The translations under genes and the position numbers were made by a program. A DNA stretch of 64,000 nt, taken from NCBI GenBank assembly GCA_023428295.1, contig JAEYYV010000056.1, positions 26,642-90,641 of the forward strand, read 5' to 3'. Below the pieces are notes generated by a model. That model saw only the letters and a list, made by a program, of their open reading frames with translations. It was not told the DNA's origin and did no database searches. Positions 52,791 to 62,058 of this stretch are shown here, piece after piece. Position 1 is the stretch's first letter. Every line of letters starts with the position of its first letter. The stretch comes from Pseudomonadota bacterium. GTDB lineage: Bacteria > Myxococcota_A > Polyangia > Haliangiales > Haliangiaceae.

Positions 52791-53605
52791 GGCACGCTCC
52801 GATACGCGAACGCTCCACCGCGCTCCTCGCACACGAGGCGCGTACCGAAGCGCATGAGCGACTCCGACACGCCGACGACGATCACGCCACCCGGGACCAG
52901 TTGCTCGGCGAGCACGTCGACGATCTTCACGATCTGCGCGTCGCGGAAGTAGATGAGGACGTTGCGGCAGAGAATGGCGTCGAAGGTCCCTAGCTCGCGC
53001 ACGCGCTCGGTATCGAGGAGGTTCACCACCGAGTAGCGAATTGCATCGCGGATCGCCGGGACCGACGCGAACCCCGTCGGTGTGCTCGTGATGTAGCGTT
53101 CGGAGAGCGCGTGCGGATGCGAGTCGCGGACGGCACGACGGCCGAACGTACCCGAGCGCGCCTTCGCGATCGCCGCCGCGCTGATGTCACTCGCCACGAT
53201 CTCCACCTTGTCGAGCAGGCCGCGATTCGCGAGCAGGATCGCGAGCGTCGTCGGCTCCTCGCCCGTGGAGCACGCGGCCGACCACACGCGTGCGCGACCG
53301 CGCTTGGCGAGCGCGTCGACGAGGTAGTGATCGCAGAGCGCCTCGAGCGCCGCCGACTCGCGGAACAGATAGGTCTCGTGCACCACGAGCGCTTGCACGA
53401 GGGCGCGGCGCTCGGTGCCGTCGGGGTCGTCGTACCGCAACCGGTAATAGTAATCGAGCAGCGACTCGTAGCCGAGGCTCATCGCCTGCGTGACGAGCTT
53501 GCTCTCGAACAGCGAGCGATCGCTCGTGCCGTAATGCAATCCGCACTCGCTCTCGACGAGCTGCGAGAAGATCGCGAACAGTTGCGGCGTGAGCTCGAGC
53601 GACAT
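52787..53605 (-). CDS. cheR: Chemoreceptor glutamate methyltransferase
   Basis: A 272-residue CheR that methylates receptor glutamates with S-adenosylmethionine. The N-terminal helical domain (MSLELTPQLFAIFSQLVE) is followed by the SAM-binding domain with ETYLFRE, VWSAACSTGEEPTTLAI near 110-126, ASDISAAAIAKA and DAILCRNVLIYF near 215-226. No TPR extension of the FrzF type is present. It lies 2 bases after the HEAT gene stop and overlaps cheB. Confidence 0.94.
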   Translation of the reverse strand: MSLELTPQLFAIFSQLVESECGLHYGTSDRSLFESKLVTQAMSLGYESLLDYYYRLRYDDPDGTERRALVQALVVHETYLFRESAALEALCDHYLVDALAKRGRARVWSAACSTGEEPTTLAILLANRGLLDKVEIVASDISAAAIAKARSGTFGRRAVRDSHPHALSERYITSTPTGFASVPAIRDAIRYSVVNLLDTERVRELGTFDAILCRNVLIYFRDAQIVKIVDVLAEQLVPGGVIVVGVSESLMRFGTRLVCEERGGAFAYRSVP

Positions 53606-53607
53606 CG

Positions 53608-55953
53608 CTACCCCGCGATCGCCGCCGCGCTCGCGCGCCGTACCTCGGGATCCGCGTCCTCGGCCGCCATCTTCTTCGCTGCAGCCACGGCCCCCGGGGC
53701 TCCCATCGCGACGAGCGCGGTGATCGCATCGCGTCGCACATCGGGATGCGAGTCGATGATGAGCCCGAACAGGGCATCGCGCGCCTCTACCGTCTGCATG
53801 CGTGCGAGCGCCGCGACGAGCACCGTGATCGCACCTTCGCGTGCGGTTCCGAGCCGCTCCACGATGGCTGCGATGCGCGCTGCGTGTGGGCGAGACAGCG
53901 CTTCGTGCACGGGGTGGTCGCTGTCCGCGTGCGTCGCGAGATCCGCGAGGACGAGTGCGGACTCGCGATCGATTCGCTCGCCGAGCAGAGACAGCGCGGC
54001 ATCGCGGATCTCCGCGGTCGCGTCTCGCGCTGCTCGAGCGAGCTCGTCGAGCGCGCGCTGCTCCGATGACTTGGCGAGACCCGCGAGTGCGACGAGCCGC
54101 GTCGCCACGTCCGAGGATGCCGCGGCCTCGAGCAGCAACTCGAGCGCTGCAGGCTGCGCGTGCTGCCCGATCCCGACGAGCGCGGCGCGCTGCTCGTCCG
54201 GATCGCGCGAACGAGCGAGCGACATCAGCTGCTGCCACGCCTCCGGCGTATCGAGCCTCGCGAGCGCTTCGGTCGCGGCGACGCGCACCTGCGCCGACGC
54301 ATCCGCGAGCCGGCCCATGAGCTTCGATGTCGCTGACCGCCGCCCGCTCCGGCCGAGCGCTTGGCACGCGTAGTAGCGCACCCATGCGTCGTCGTCGTCG
54401 ATGCCGCGCTCGAGCAACGCGATCATCGAGTCTGTCGCGCGATGGCCAGCGGCGCGTATCGCGGCGGCGCGCAGGTTGGCGCGCGACGCGCGGGTGAGCT
54501 CGACGAGCAGCGCATCGACCCGCGCATCGGAAAGCGCACCGAGCGCACCGACGGCGATCTCGCTGGTGCGCTCGTCCGGATCGTGGATCGCCTCGCGAAC
54601 CGCATCGAACGCGTCGTCCATGCCGAAGTGGCCGCCGAAGTATCCGATGATGCGAAGCGCCTGACGGCGGAGGTTGGGCCGGCCATCGCGCAGCGCAGCG
54701 ATCGCGAGCGCCGGCGTCTTGTCGGTGCCGAGCGAGTGAATCGCGGCCGCAGCGGCATGTGCGACGCGCGGGCTCGCATCGTCGAGCGTGCGGAACAGCG
54801 CGGGCACGGAGTTGGTGTCACCGATCCTCGCGAGCGCCTCGCAAGCACGCGCGCGAACCTCGGCTTCTTCGTCGGCGAGGAGGCGGCGGACGGCCCCCGC
54901 GGAGCGCGCCGATGCAACGACGGGCAGGGCGGCCATACGCGTCTCTGGATCGGGACTCTCGAACGCTTGGAGGAGCACGTCCTCGCTCGTGCGCGCGAGC
55001 CGTTGGATCGCCTCGATCACCGCGTGGCGCAGCTCGGGATCCTCGAGCAGAGCTGTCAAGAGCGGCAGCGCCTTCGCGTCGCCGATGGCACCGATGACGC
55101 GAACCGCGGCGCGTCGCTCCGCGAGATCACCGCTGCGCGCGATCGCGATGAAGCGTGCGACCTCACCGCCGAAGCGTTGGCGAAGTGCGCCGAGCACCTG
55201 GTCCACGCCGCCGGTCCACGCGGCGCGTGTCCACAGCTCGTCGAGCGCGGCCGCCACGATCCGCGCGCTCGCGTCGTCACCGGCATCGAGCAGCGAGTGA
55301 AGCGGCTCGAGCGCGAGCACGGAGCCGGTGCGCCCGAGCGCGCGCGCAGCCTCGTACTGGTACAGCTCGTCGTCGAGCAAGCGAGTGAGCGGCGCGATGA
55401 CGCGGGGATCGCCGCTGCGCGCTGCCACCTGCATGGCGGGGAACGTGCGAAAGAAGTGCTTCTGGTCGATCAGCTCGACGAGCGCATCGATCGACGCGGT
55501 CCCGCCGATGGTGCCCAGCGCTTCGATCGCCGCCATCGCGATGTTGTCGTTCTCGTGCGCCAGCAGCTCGCGGAGCAGCGGCACGCCCTCGAACGCTCGG
55601 CGGCGACCGAGGATGCGAGCGACATCCTCGAGGACGGGACCCGAGCCGCGCGTTGCGAGATCGAGGACATCGGAGGTCGCGGTCTCGCTGATCGACGTGG
55701 ACAGCGCGTCGACGGCTGCCGCGATCGCGTGCTCGCTCGTGCGCTTCGCGAGGAGCCAGTCGCACAGCGCGCGCGTAGCATCCGCGCCGAGCGACGCGAG
55801 GGCGCCAACAGCTGCGCGGCGAACCGTCCAGCTGCGATCGGAGAGCAGCGAGATCAGCTCGCCGACCGAGCTCTCGCCGAGTACGACGAGCTCGTCGATG
55901 CGACGGATCCGAACCTGCTCGGCGACCGTCAGGGTGTGGGTCGCATCCGTCAC
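53608..55953 (-). CDS. HEAT-repeat (PBS-lyase-like) protein in the chemosensory operon
   Basis: A 781-residue protein built almost wholly of HEAT-like repeats of about 31 residues (for example DRSWTVRRAAVGALASLGADATRAL, ENDNIAMAAIEALGTIGG, DDAWVRYYACQALGRSG), roughly two dozen units forming a superhelical scaffold. No catalytic domain is visible. Its GTG start overlaps the receptor stop. M. xanthus Che7 also encodes a HEAT/PBS-lyase-like protein (Cpc7), so an adaptor linking the receptor array to a non-flagellar output is a reasonable inference. Confidence 0.9.
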   Translation of the reverse strand: MTDATHTLTVAEQVRIRRIDELVVLGESSVGELISLLSDRSWTVRRAAVGALASLGADATRALCDWLLAKRTSEHAIAAAVDALSTSISETATSDVLDLATRGSGPVLEDVARILGRRRAFEGVPLLRELLAHENDNIAMAAIEALGTIGGTASIDALVELIDQKHFFRTFPAMQVAARSGDPRVIAPLTRLLDDELYQYEAARALGRTGSVLALEPLHSLLDAGDDASARIVAAALDELWTRAAWTGGVDQVLGALRQRFGGEVARFIAIARSGDLAERRAAVRVIGAIGDAKALPLLTALLEDPELRHAVIEAIQRLARTSEDVLLQAFESPDPETRMAALPVVASARSAGAVRRLLADEEAEVRARACEALARIGDTNSVPALFRTLDDASPRVAHAAAAAIHSLGTDKTPALAIAALRDGRPNLRRQALRIIGYFGGHFGMDDAFDAVREAIHDPDERTSEIAVGALGALSDARVDALLVELTRASRANLRAAAIRAAGHRATDSMIALLERGIDDDDAWVRYYACQALGRSGRRSATSKLMGRLADASAQVRVAATEALARLDTPEAWQQLMSLARSRDPDEQRAALVGIGQHAQPAALELLLEAAASSDVATRLVALAGLAKSSEQRALDELARAARDATAEIRDAALSLLGERIDRESALVLADLATHADSDHPVHEALSRPHAARIAAIVERLGTAREGAITVLVAALARMQTVEARDALFGLIIDSHPDVRRDAITALVAMGAPGAVAAAKKMAAEDADPEVRRASAAAIAG

Positions 55954-58481
55954 GTCACCGGTTCTTCGTGCGGAGGTTCGTCCAGCCCCGAGAGCACCGC
56001 CACGGCGTCCGCTTGCTCGGCGCTCGCGACGCGGAGCCCGGCGATCTCGCGCGCGATGCCGGCGATGTCGCCCGCGACAACGGCGGCGCCCTTTGCCTGC
56101 GCGCCGATGGCGGTGGAGATGTCGCGGCTCTGCGTGCGGATCGAACGCATCGCCTGCGCGATCTGATCGGTGGTGCTCGCTTGCTCGGCGATCGATCGCG
56201 AGATGCTCTGCATCGAGGTCGATTGGCGCTTCGCGCTCGTGCTCAGCGACAAGAGCGTCTGCGCCTGTTCGTCGAGCGCGCGGTTGGTCTGTTTCGCGAC
56301 CTTGCGCACACCGTCCGCGTCCTTGACGAGCACGGTCAGCGCATCTGCTTGTTCGTTCATCGCCTTGGTGAGACCCGTCGACAATCGTGCGACGACACTC
56401 GATGCCTCCTCGATCTCTTTCGCTGCGCGCGTCTGCTCGGCGAGGGCTCGCGCGCTGTGCACGGCCTGCTTGCGCGCCGCATCCATCGCCTTCGCGATCT
56501 CCGACGCGCCCTTCGCCTGCTCGGCGACGCCGCTGACCATGCGCTGCGTGGACGCCGCCACTTCCTGCACGGTCTTGTTCATCGTGACGACGGTGCGCAG
56601 CTGCTCGTTCATCGATGTGGGCGTCCGCTGCGGGGCGCCGCGCATCTGCACGACCGCCCGCGCGAGCTCCGCGGCGCTCGTCGCTTGCTCCTCGGTCGCG
56701 CGGCTGACCTTCTCGACGTTCTTGGTCAGTACATCGTTGGTCTTCACCATGTCGCGCAGCGCTCGCGCTTGCTCCATGGTGGCATCGCGGGTCTGCTTGG
56801 CCATCGTGCGCATCTCGGCACCGGCCCGCGCGAGCGCGGCGCTTCCCTGCGTTTGCTCGGCGCTCGCGCGTGCGATGGCGCGGCTCTCGGCTTCGAGGCG
56901 CGCCGTGGACGCCGAGACTGCCTGCACGCCGCGCACTTGATCCTCGGTCGCAGCGCTGATCGACTTCACGGCCGTGTCGAGCTGCTCGACGCCTTCGAGG
57001 ATCGTGGTCAGACCCGTGCGCGCTTCCTCGCTGAGCTGCGCACCTTCATCCGCGAGGCGCAAGCCGTCGGCGTTGGCAGAGACGGCGTCACGCGCGACGT
57101 TCTGGAGGCCGCGCACGATCTTCGCGACGTCCGTTGCCGCCGCTGCCGCGCGATCCGCGAGCGCGCGAATCTCCTCGGCGATGACCGCGAAGCCGCGACC
57201 GTGATCGCCGGCACGCGCTGCCTCGATGCTCGCGTTGAGCGACAAGAGGTTCGTGCGATCCGCGATCAGGTTGATGGTCTGGACGATGTCGCCGATCTCT
57301 TCGGCGCGTTTGCCCATGTCCTTCATGACCACCGCGCCTTGCCCCATCGTCTCGCGGATCTTGGTGAGACCCGCGATCGTGCGACCCACGGTGATGCCAC
57401 TCGCGCGCGCGGACGTGGCGACGCGCTCCGACGTGACGCGCGCTGTCTCCACGACGGACGCGATCTTGCGCGTCGAGGTCTCGAGCTGCGCGCTCGCGGT
57501 GGCGCTCTGCGACGCGAGGCTGCTCACGTCCTGCGCGGATTGCGCGACGGTCTGCGCCGACCGCGCCATCTGCTCGATCGACGTGGCGTTCGACTCCACG
57601 ACCGTCGCGTTCTTCTCCGCGGTCGCCGCGACCTCCTCGACGGAGGCAGCGACCTCCGCGAGCCCCGATGCCGACGTCGTCGCCGAGCTCGTCAGCTCCT
57701 GCGCGAGCTCGGACACGTTGCGGAACGAGCGCGAGAGCTCCTCGGCGGTCGCGGACGACTCCTCGATCGAGCTCGCGGTCTCGGTCGCATCCGACGCGAC
57801 GTCCTCGAGTCCCTTCGTGAGCGCGCCGAGTCCCGTGGCGATCGAGGCCATGCGCTCGCCGACCTGCTTGGCATCGGTCGCGAGGCGCGTCGTGGTCCCG
57901 GCCATCTCCTCGGCGGTCGTCGCGACCTCCTCGACGGAGACGGCGGTCTCCTGTCCGCGGAGCGACGTGGCCGCGAGGCTCGCACTCGTCTCGGTGGCGG
58001 CGGACGTCAGGCGCGCGCCTGCCTCTGCGAGCTCGTCGGCGTTGGCCACGGTCTGCTTGGTCGCTCGCCCGAGCTGCTCGAGCGCGGTCGCCGTGCTCTC
58101 GCTGGTGTTGGCAAGGACCTCGGCATCCTTGCGCACGGAGTTGACCGAGCCCGTGAGCTCTTGAAGACCGGCGGCGGTCGACTCGATCGCTTGCGAGACA
58201 TCGCGCGCGCTCGTGTTGTTGCTGGTGTTGGTCCGGGCCAGCTCTTCCGCAGCGCTCGCCGTCTCTTCGACCGCGGAGGCGATGTGCTCGATGTTGACCC
58301 GCACGCCGTCGACGGAGCTCGACTGCTCGGTCCCCGTCTCGACGATTCGCGTGACGAGCGCCTCGATCTTCTCGGCTTGACCCGCGCTCCGCCGGAGCGA
58401 CTTCGCGATCTCGGCGAGCCCCAGCGTTGCGGGCGCCACTACTCGATTGCCGTTGCCACCGTTGATTCTTTTATCCGCCAT
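55950..58481 (-). CDS. Soluble methyl-accepting chemotaxis protein, very long coiled-coil hairpin
   Basis: An 843-residue cytoplasmic chemoreceptor with no membrane segment or recognisable ligand-binding domain. The highly conserved signalling tip NLLSLNASIEAARAGDHGRG places the Tsr-E385-equivalent at E420, almost exactly the midpoint. Both arms are Ala/Ser/Thr/Glu-rich heptad sequence throughout, with methylation-type EE/EQ pairs (AVEETASAAEE, SVEEVATTAEE, SIEESSATAEE). The ATG at 58481 is preferred; an upstream extension to 58610 would overlap cheW further. It overlaps the HEAT gene. It lacks a CheR-tethering pentapeptide. Confidence 0.92.
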   Translation of the reverse strand: MADKRINGGNGNRVVAPATLGLAEIAKSLRRSAGQAEKIEALVTRIVETGTEQSSSVDGVRVNIEHIASAVEETASAAEELARTNTSNNTSARDVSQAIESTAAGLQELTGSVNSVRKDAEVLANTSESTATALEQLGRATKQTVANADELAEAGARLTSAATETSASLAATSLRGQETAVSVEEVATTAEEMAGTTTRLATDAKQVGERMASIATGLGALTKGLEDVASDATETASSIEESSATAEELSRSFRNVSELAQELTSSATTSASGLAEVAASVEEVAATAEKNATVVESNATSIEQMARSAQTVAQSAQDVSSLASQSATASAQLETSTRKIASVVETARVTSERVATSARASGITVGRTIAGLTKIRETMGQGAVVMKDMGKRAEEIGDIVQTINLIADRTNLLSLNASIEAARAGDHGRGFAVIAEEIRALADRAAAAATDVAKIVRGLQNVARDAVSANADGLRLADEGAQLSEEARTGLTTILEGVEQLDTAVKSISAATEDQVRGVQAVSASTARLEAESRAIARASAEQTQGSAALARAGAEMRTMAKQTRDATMEQARALRDMVKTNDVLTKNVEKVSRATEEQATSAAELARAVVQMRGAPQRTPTSMNEQLRTVVTMNKTVQEVAASTQRMVSGVAEQAKGASEIAKAMDAARKQAVHSARALAEQTRAAKEIEEASSVVARLSTGLTKAMNEQADALTVLVKDADGVRKVAKQTNRALDEQAQTLLSLSTSAKRQSTSMQSISRSIAEQASTTDQIAQAMRSIRTQSRDISTAIGAQAKGAAVVAGDIAGIAREIAGLRVASAEQADAVAVLSGLDEPPHEEPVT

Positions 58482-58905
58482 GAGCGAGCTCCTCGCCGAG
58501 AACCTTGGGAACATCGACCAGCATGAACATGCGCGACGCCACGGTCGCGACGCCTTTGATGAAGCCACCCGCCTGTTGCTCGACGAGCTCGGGCGGCTTC
58601 TCGAAGGCATCGGGATCGATCTTCATGACCTCGCGCGCGCTATCGACGAGCAAGCCCGCGACACGCGCGCCCGACTGCACGACGACGACGCGATGATCGA
58701 TCGTGTGCTCGGTCGCTGGAAGACCGAACCGCGAGCGAAGATCGACGACGGGGACCAGCCGTCCGCGAACCTGCACGATGCCCGCGACGTACGCGGGGGC
58801 GCCAGGTACGGGAGTCGCCGTCTCGAACGACTCGAGATGCAAGACCTGCGCGGCGGGGACCGCGTAGCTCGCGGTGCCGACTTGGAATGTTATGTGGAGC
58901 TCCAT
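58471..58905 (-). CDS. cheW: CheW coupling protein
   Basis: A 144-residue CheW-fold adaptor connecting CheA to the receptor: ITFQVGTASYAVPAAQVLHL, VAGIVQVRGRLVPVVDLRSRFGLP near 40-64 and HRVVVVQSGARVAGLLVD. An AAGGAG element lies about 6 bases before the ATG at 58905; a GTG at 58908 overlapping the cheA stop is the alternative. It is the only CheW in the operon. Its end overlaps the receptor start by 11 bases. Confidence 0.94.
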   Translation of the reverse strand: MELHITFQVGTASYAVPAAQVLHLESFETATPVPGAPAYVAGIVQVRGRLVPVVDLRSRFGLPATEHTIDHRVVVVQSGARVAGLLVDSAREVMKIDPDAFEKPPELVEQQAGGFIKGVATVASRMFMLVDVPKVLGEELAHGG

Positions 58906-60878
58906 CACGCACTCCTTCTGCGCATCGCGATGTGCGCGCCGAGCTCGACGAGATCGAGCAGGAGCGTGGGCCGGCCGTCGCCGAGGTCGGTCGCACCGGC
59001 GATGCCCGGCGCAGTGGCGAGTGGATCATCGATGGGACGCACGACGACCTCCTGTTGTCCGAGCAGGCGATCGACCGCGAACGCGATCGGCTCACCGTTA
59101 CGCCGCACGACGAGCGCTTTCTTGGACGTGTGCCCGGCGATCGACAGCACGTCGCCAAGCGCGACCAGCGGCATCGCGTGTCCGCGGCGCTCGAGCATGG
59201 TCACCCTCGCGCCCTTCTCGGGGGCCGCAGGTTCGGAGACCAGCTCGGGTTGAATCTCGAAGATCTCCTCGATCGCCGAGACCGGCACCACGAACGACTG
59301 CGCGCCGCACGCGAACGAGAACACGTCGATGATCGCGATCGTGACGGGCACCAGCATCCGGAACGTCGTGCCACCACCGACCTGGGTCGATAGCTCGAGC
59401 TCGCCGCCGAGCTGGTCGACGATGATGCGCTTCACGATCTCCATGCCCAGGCCACGACCGCTCGTCGCGCTGACCACGTCGCGCGTGGAGAACCCCGGTG
59501 TGGTGATCACCTCGAGGATCTCCGCGTCATCCTCGACGGGGCGATTGGCGCGCTTGGCGATCGCGGCGCGATCGATTCCTCGCCCGTCGTCCGAGAGGCG
59601 GAGCTCGAGGCGGTTGCCGGCGGTCTCGGCCGCGCTCACGTGAAGCGTACCGAACGCGGGCTTGTTCTCTGCGCGTCGCTCCTCGACGGGCTCGATGGCG
59701 TGATCGACGGCGTTGCGGACGAGGTGCACGATCGCGGGCAGCAGGCGATCGGCGACGGCTTTGTCGAGCTCGGCGCTCTGCGTGTCGAGGACGAGCTTCA
59801 CCTCTTTATAGCCGGGCTTGACCAGGCTGCGAACGAGCAGCGTCAGCGGCTCGAGCACCTCCGAGAGACGGATCAAGCGCGCGCGAAGGATGGCGCGGCG
59901 CAGATCGCGGAGCTGGCGCGTCTGCAAGTTCATCACCTCGCGCAGGCGGCGCACGTCGCTGCCTTGCGCGGCGAGCGTGGCGATCTCTCGCTCGAGACGA
60001 AAGCGCGTGACGATCAAGAGCGACAGCTGCTCCTGCAAGTCGTCGAGGCGCGCGAGCTCGACGCGTACGATCGATCGACCGAGCGCCGGTGCGGGCCCTT
60101 CGTCGTCCACGTCGGCCGCGGGCGCTTCGCGAACTTCGTCTGGGAGCGCGATGACCTGCACGTCGTCGACCGTCGTGGCCAGGAGCTCGGCGATCGCCTC
60201 GCGCGACGCAGCACCGACAAACAGGATGTCGAACACGACCCCGCGCGCCGGAGGGGGCAGGGTGCGCGGCAGCACCTTCACGATCTCGCCGAGCGTGGCG
60301 AGCTTCGCGCGCACCGTGGCGATCGTCGTGCCGGCGTCGGCCTTCTCGCCGGAAGGATGGAACGTGAGCGAGTAGCCGGGCGTTCCTTCACGCAGCCCTT
60401 GGAACAGCTGATGGCGCTCGGCGATGGAGAGGCGGCTATCCCACGACGGTGCGATCGGCGGCGGCGTGCTCGCGGCGTCGGACGCCACGTCGGTCGTCGC
60501 GATCGCTTCGATCAAGCTCGCCGGCGCGGGCGGTGGCGTGCGCTTCTGCGCGACGTCGCGAACTCGCTCGCCGATCGCACGCACTCCTTGCATCGAGACA
60601 TCGACGGCACCTTGGCGAAGGCGGCCCCCGCCTTTGTCCGCCGTCCGGACGAGGGTCTCGAGTGCATGCGCGATCTCGACGATGGGCTCGACGCCGATCA
60701 TCGCGGCGAGCCCTTTGATCGTGTGCAGCGCGCGAAACAGGTCACGAACCGCTTTGGGGCGAGAGGAACCCGATGCGTTGGCCTTCTCGATCTCGAGGAG
60801 ACTCGCGGTCGCGGAGGCGACGAGCTCGTCGGCTTCCGCGACAAAGCCGCCGATGAACTCGTGGAGGTCGACGCTCAC
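58905..60878 (-). CDS. cheA: CheA histidine kinase
   Basis: A 657-residue chemotaxis kinase. HPt domain at 1-110 with LFRALHTIKGLAAMIG (phospho-acceptor H52), a linker/P2-like region to about 270, dimerisation helices (LDDLQEQLSLLIVTRFRLERE) near 280-340, HATPase_c with IVHLVRNAVDHAIE near 400, LSDDGRGID near 440 and SGRGLGMEIV near 480, then a C-terminal CheW-like domain from about 515 (VFSFACGAQSFVVPVSAIEEIFE). The GTG start overlaps the receiver gene. It phosphorylates the receiver encoded upstream and CheB, and probably the hybrid kinase receiver. Confidence 0.95.
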   Translation of the reverse strand: MSVDLHEFIGGFVAEADELVASATASLLEIEKANASGSSRPKAVRDLFRALHTIKGLAAMIGVEPIVEIAHALETLVRTADKGGGRLRQGAVDVSMQGVRAIGERVRDVAQKRTPPPAPASLIEAIATTDVASDAASTPPPIAPSWDSRLSIAERHQLFQGLREGTPGYSLTFHPSGEKADAGTTIATVRAKLATLGEIVKVLPRTLPPPARGVVFDILFVGAASREAIAELLATTVDDVQVIALPDEVREAPAADVDDEGPAPALGRSIVRVELARLDDLQEQLSLLIVTRFRLEREIATLAAQGSDVRRLREVMNLQTRQLRDLRRAILRARLIRLSEVLEPLTLLVRSLVKPGYKEVKLVLDTQSAELDKAVADRLLPAIVHLVRNAVDHAIEPVEERRAENKPAFGTLHVSAAETAGNRLELRLSDDGRGIDRAAIAKRANRPVEDDAEILEVITTPGFSTRDVVSATSGRGLGMEIVKRIIVDQLGGELELSTQVGGGTTFRMLVPVTIAIIDVFSFACGAQSFVVPVSAIEEIFEIQPELVSEPAAPEKGARVTMLERRGHAMPLVALGDVLSIAGHTSKKALVVRRNGEPIAFAVDRLLGQQEVVVRPIDDPLATAPGIAGATDLGDGRPTLLLDLVELGAHIAMRRRSA

Positions 60879-61252
60879 GCGGCGGCACCGGCGATCAGCC
60901 GCTTCACCTCGTCGAGGATCTGCGGCGGCGCGAACGGCTTCGCGAGGAAACCGGAAGCGCCGGCCGCGAGCACGCGCGAACGATTGTCATCGTCGCCACG
61001 CGTGGTCACGACCAAGATCGGGAGCACTTTCAGGTGGTCCTGCGATCGAACGAACTCGATGACCTCGATGCCGCCTACGTCGGGCATGTTGAGATCGAGG
61101 ATGACGGCGTCGTACGTGGCGAGCGATAGGCGCTCGATTGCCTCGAGCCCGGTGCCGGCGAACTCGAACGCGACGTCGCCAAGTGGGCGCAAGCAGGCTG
61201 CGACCATGTCGCGCATCAGCTTGCTGTCGTCGACGATAAGGAGACGTCTCAT
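60875..61252 (-). CDS. cheY: CheY-like single-domain response regulator
   Basis: A 125-residue receiver-only protein: VDDSK at 7-11, phospho-acceptor D53 in VILDLNMPD, T83-T84 in VVTTRG and the conserved Lys in FLAKPF (K105). First gene of the chemosensory operon, overlapping cheA by GTGA. No flagellar genes are in the window, so the output is likely gliding/type IV pili or gene regulation rather than flagellar rotation (inference). Confidence 0.93.
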   Translation of the reverse strand: MRRLLIVDDSKLMRDMVAACLRPLGDVAFEFAGTGLEAIERLSLATYDAVILDLNMPDVGGIEVIEFVRSQDHLKVLPILVVTTRGDDDNRSRVLAAGASGFLAKPFAPPQILDEVKRLIAGAAA

Positions 61253-61350
61253 GGCGGAAATAATGATCACCTGGATTAGCGCGGATCGCGAGGAAGCGGA
61301 AGGCCACATCGGTGTGGCGCCAGCGCTCGGTGCTGTCCGTCCGTACAGCA

Positions 61351-61989
61351 CTAGCTCGCGAACAGGTCGCTCATCGTCACGCACTCGAGCTGCTTTGCGC
61401 CGAGGGCGCTGACGATGTGCGGCAGTGCTTCCAGCGTCCAGGGCTGCCCCTCGTGAAACAGGAAGACCTCGCCCGCGGACACCGTGCGCGTGCATCGCGC
61501 GACCAGCGAGTCGACGTCGCGATCGCGGTGGTCCTGCGAGTCGAGTGACCACAGCGCCACGGTGTAGCCCGCAGCGAGAAGCGAGAGCACGTTGCCGGGA
61601 TCGAGCGAACCGTGCGGTGGCCGCACCCACGACCGCCCCGTGACCTGACCGCCGAGTGCGTCATCCGTGCGCGCGCATTGGTCGAGGAGCTGCGCGCGCG
61701 TGAGCGTTGGAAAGCTCGTGTGGTCGTAGCCGTGACTCGCGACCTGATGTCCTCGACGGAGATACTCGCGCACGAGATCGGGCCGCTCGAGCGCGCGATC
61801 GCCACACAGGAAGAACGTCGCGGGGACGCCGAGCTTGTCGAGGAGCGCGAGGTAGCGCTCGGTCATGTGATCCGGACCGTCGTCGAACGTCAGCGCGACG
61901 CGCGGTGACGTGGAGGGTCCGCGTCGAAGCAGCCCCGGAACACGGTCGAACAGCGCCGTCTTGACCAGGGACCGAAGCGAAGGCGCCAT
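61351..61989 (-). CDS. Polysaccharide deacetylase (NodB homology, CE4)
   Basis: A 212-residue metal-dependent deacetylase of carbohydrate esterase family 4, acting on N-acetylated glycans such as peptidoglycan or chitin-like polymers. Motif 1 TFDDGPD, motif 2 HGYDHTSF (Asp-His-His metal triad), motif 3 RPPHG and motif 4 LWSLDSQDHRDRD are all present. The ATG at 61989 is chosen; a GTG at 62007 adds six residues. No signal peptide is obvious. It is separate from the che operon by 98 bases. Confidence 0.92.
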   Translation of the reverse strand: MAPSLRSLVKTALFDRVPGLLRRGPSTSPRVALTFDDGPDHMTERYLALLDKLGVPATFFLCGDRALERPDLVREYLRRGHQVASHGYDHTSFPTLTRAQLLDQCARTDDALGGQVTGRSWVRPPHGSLDPGNVLSLLAAGYTVALWSLDSQDHRDRDVDSLVARCTRTVSAGEVFLFHEGQPWTLEALPHIVSALGAKQLECVTMSDLFAS

Positions 61990-62058
61990 GCCCGCGATAG
62001 CGTGCACGCGTCGTACCCGCGCGTGGCGGCGTTAGTGCGCCTCACGTGAGAGAACGTC

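Noticed and set aside
55968..58526. An 852-codon plus-strand open frame opposite the chemoreceptor
   Set aside because: High GC and the biased Ala/Ser/Thr codons of the receptor leave the opposite strand open. The product is Arg/Leu/His low complexity.
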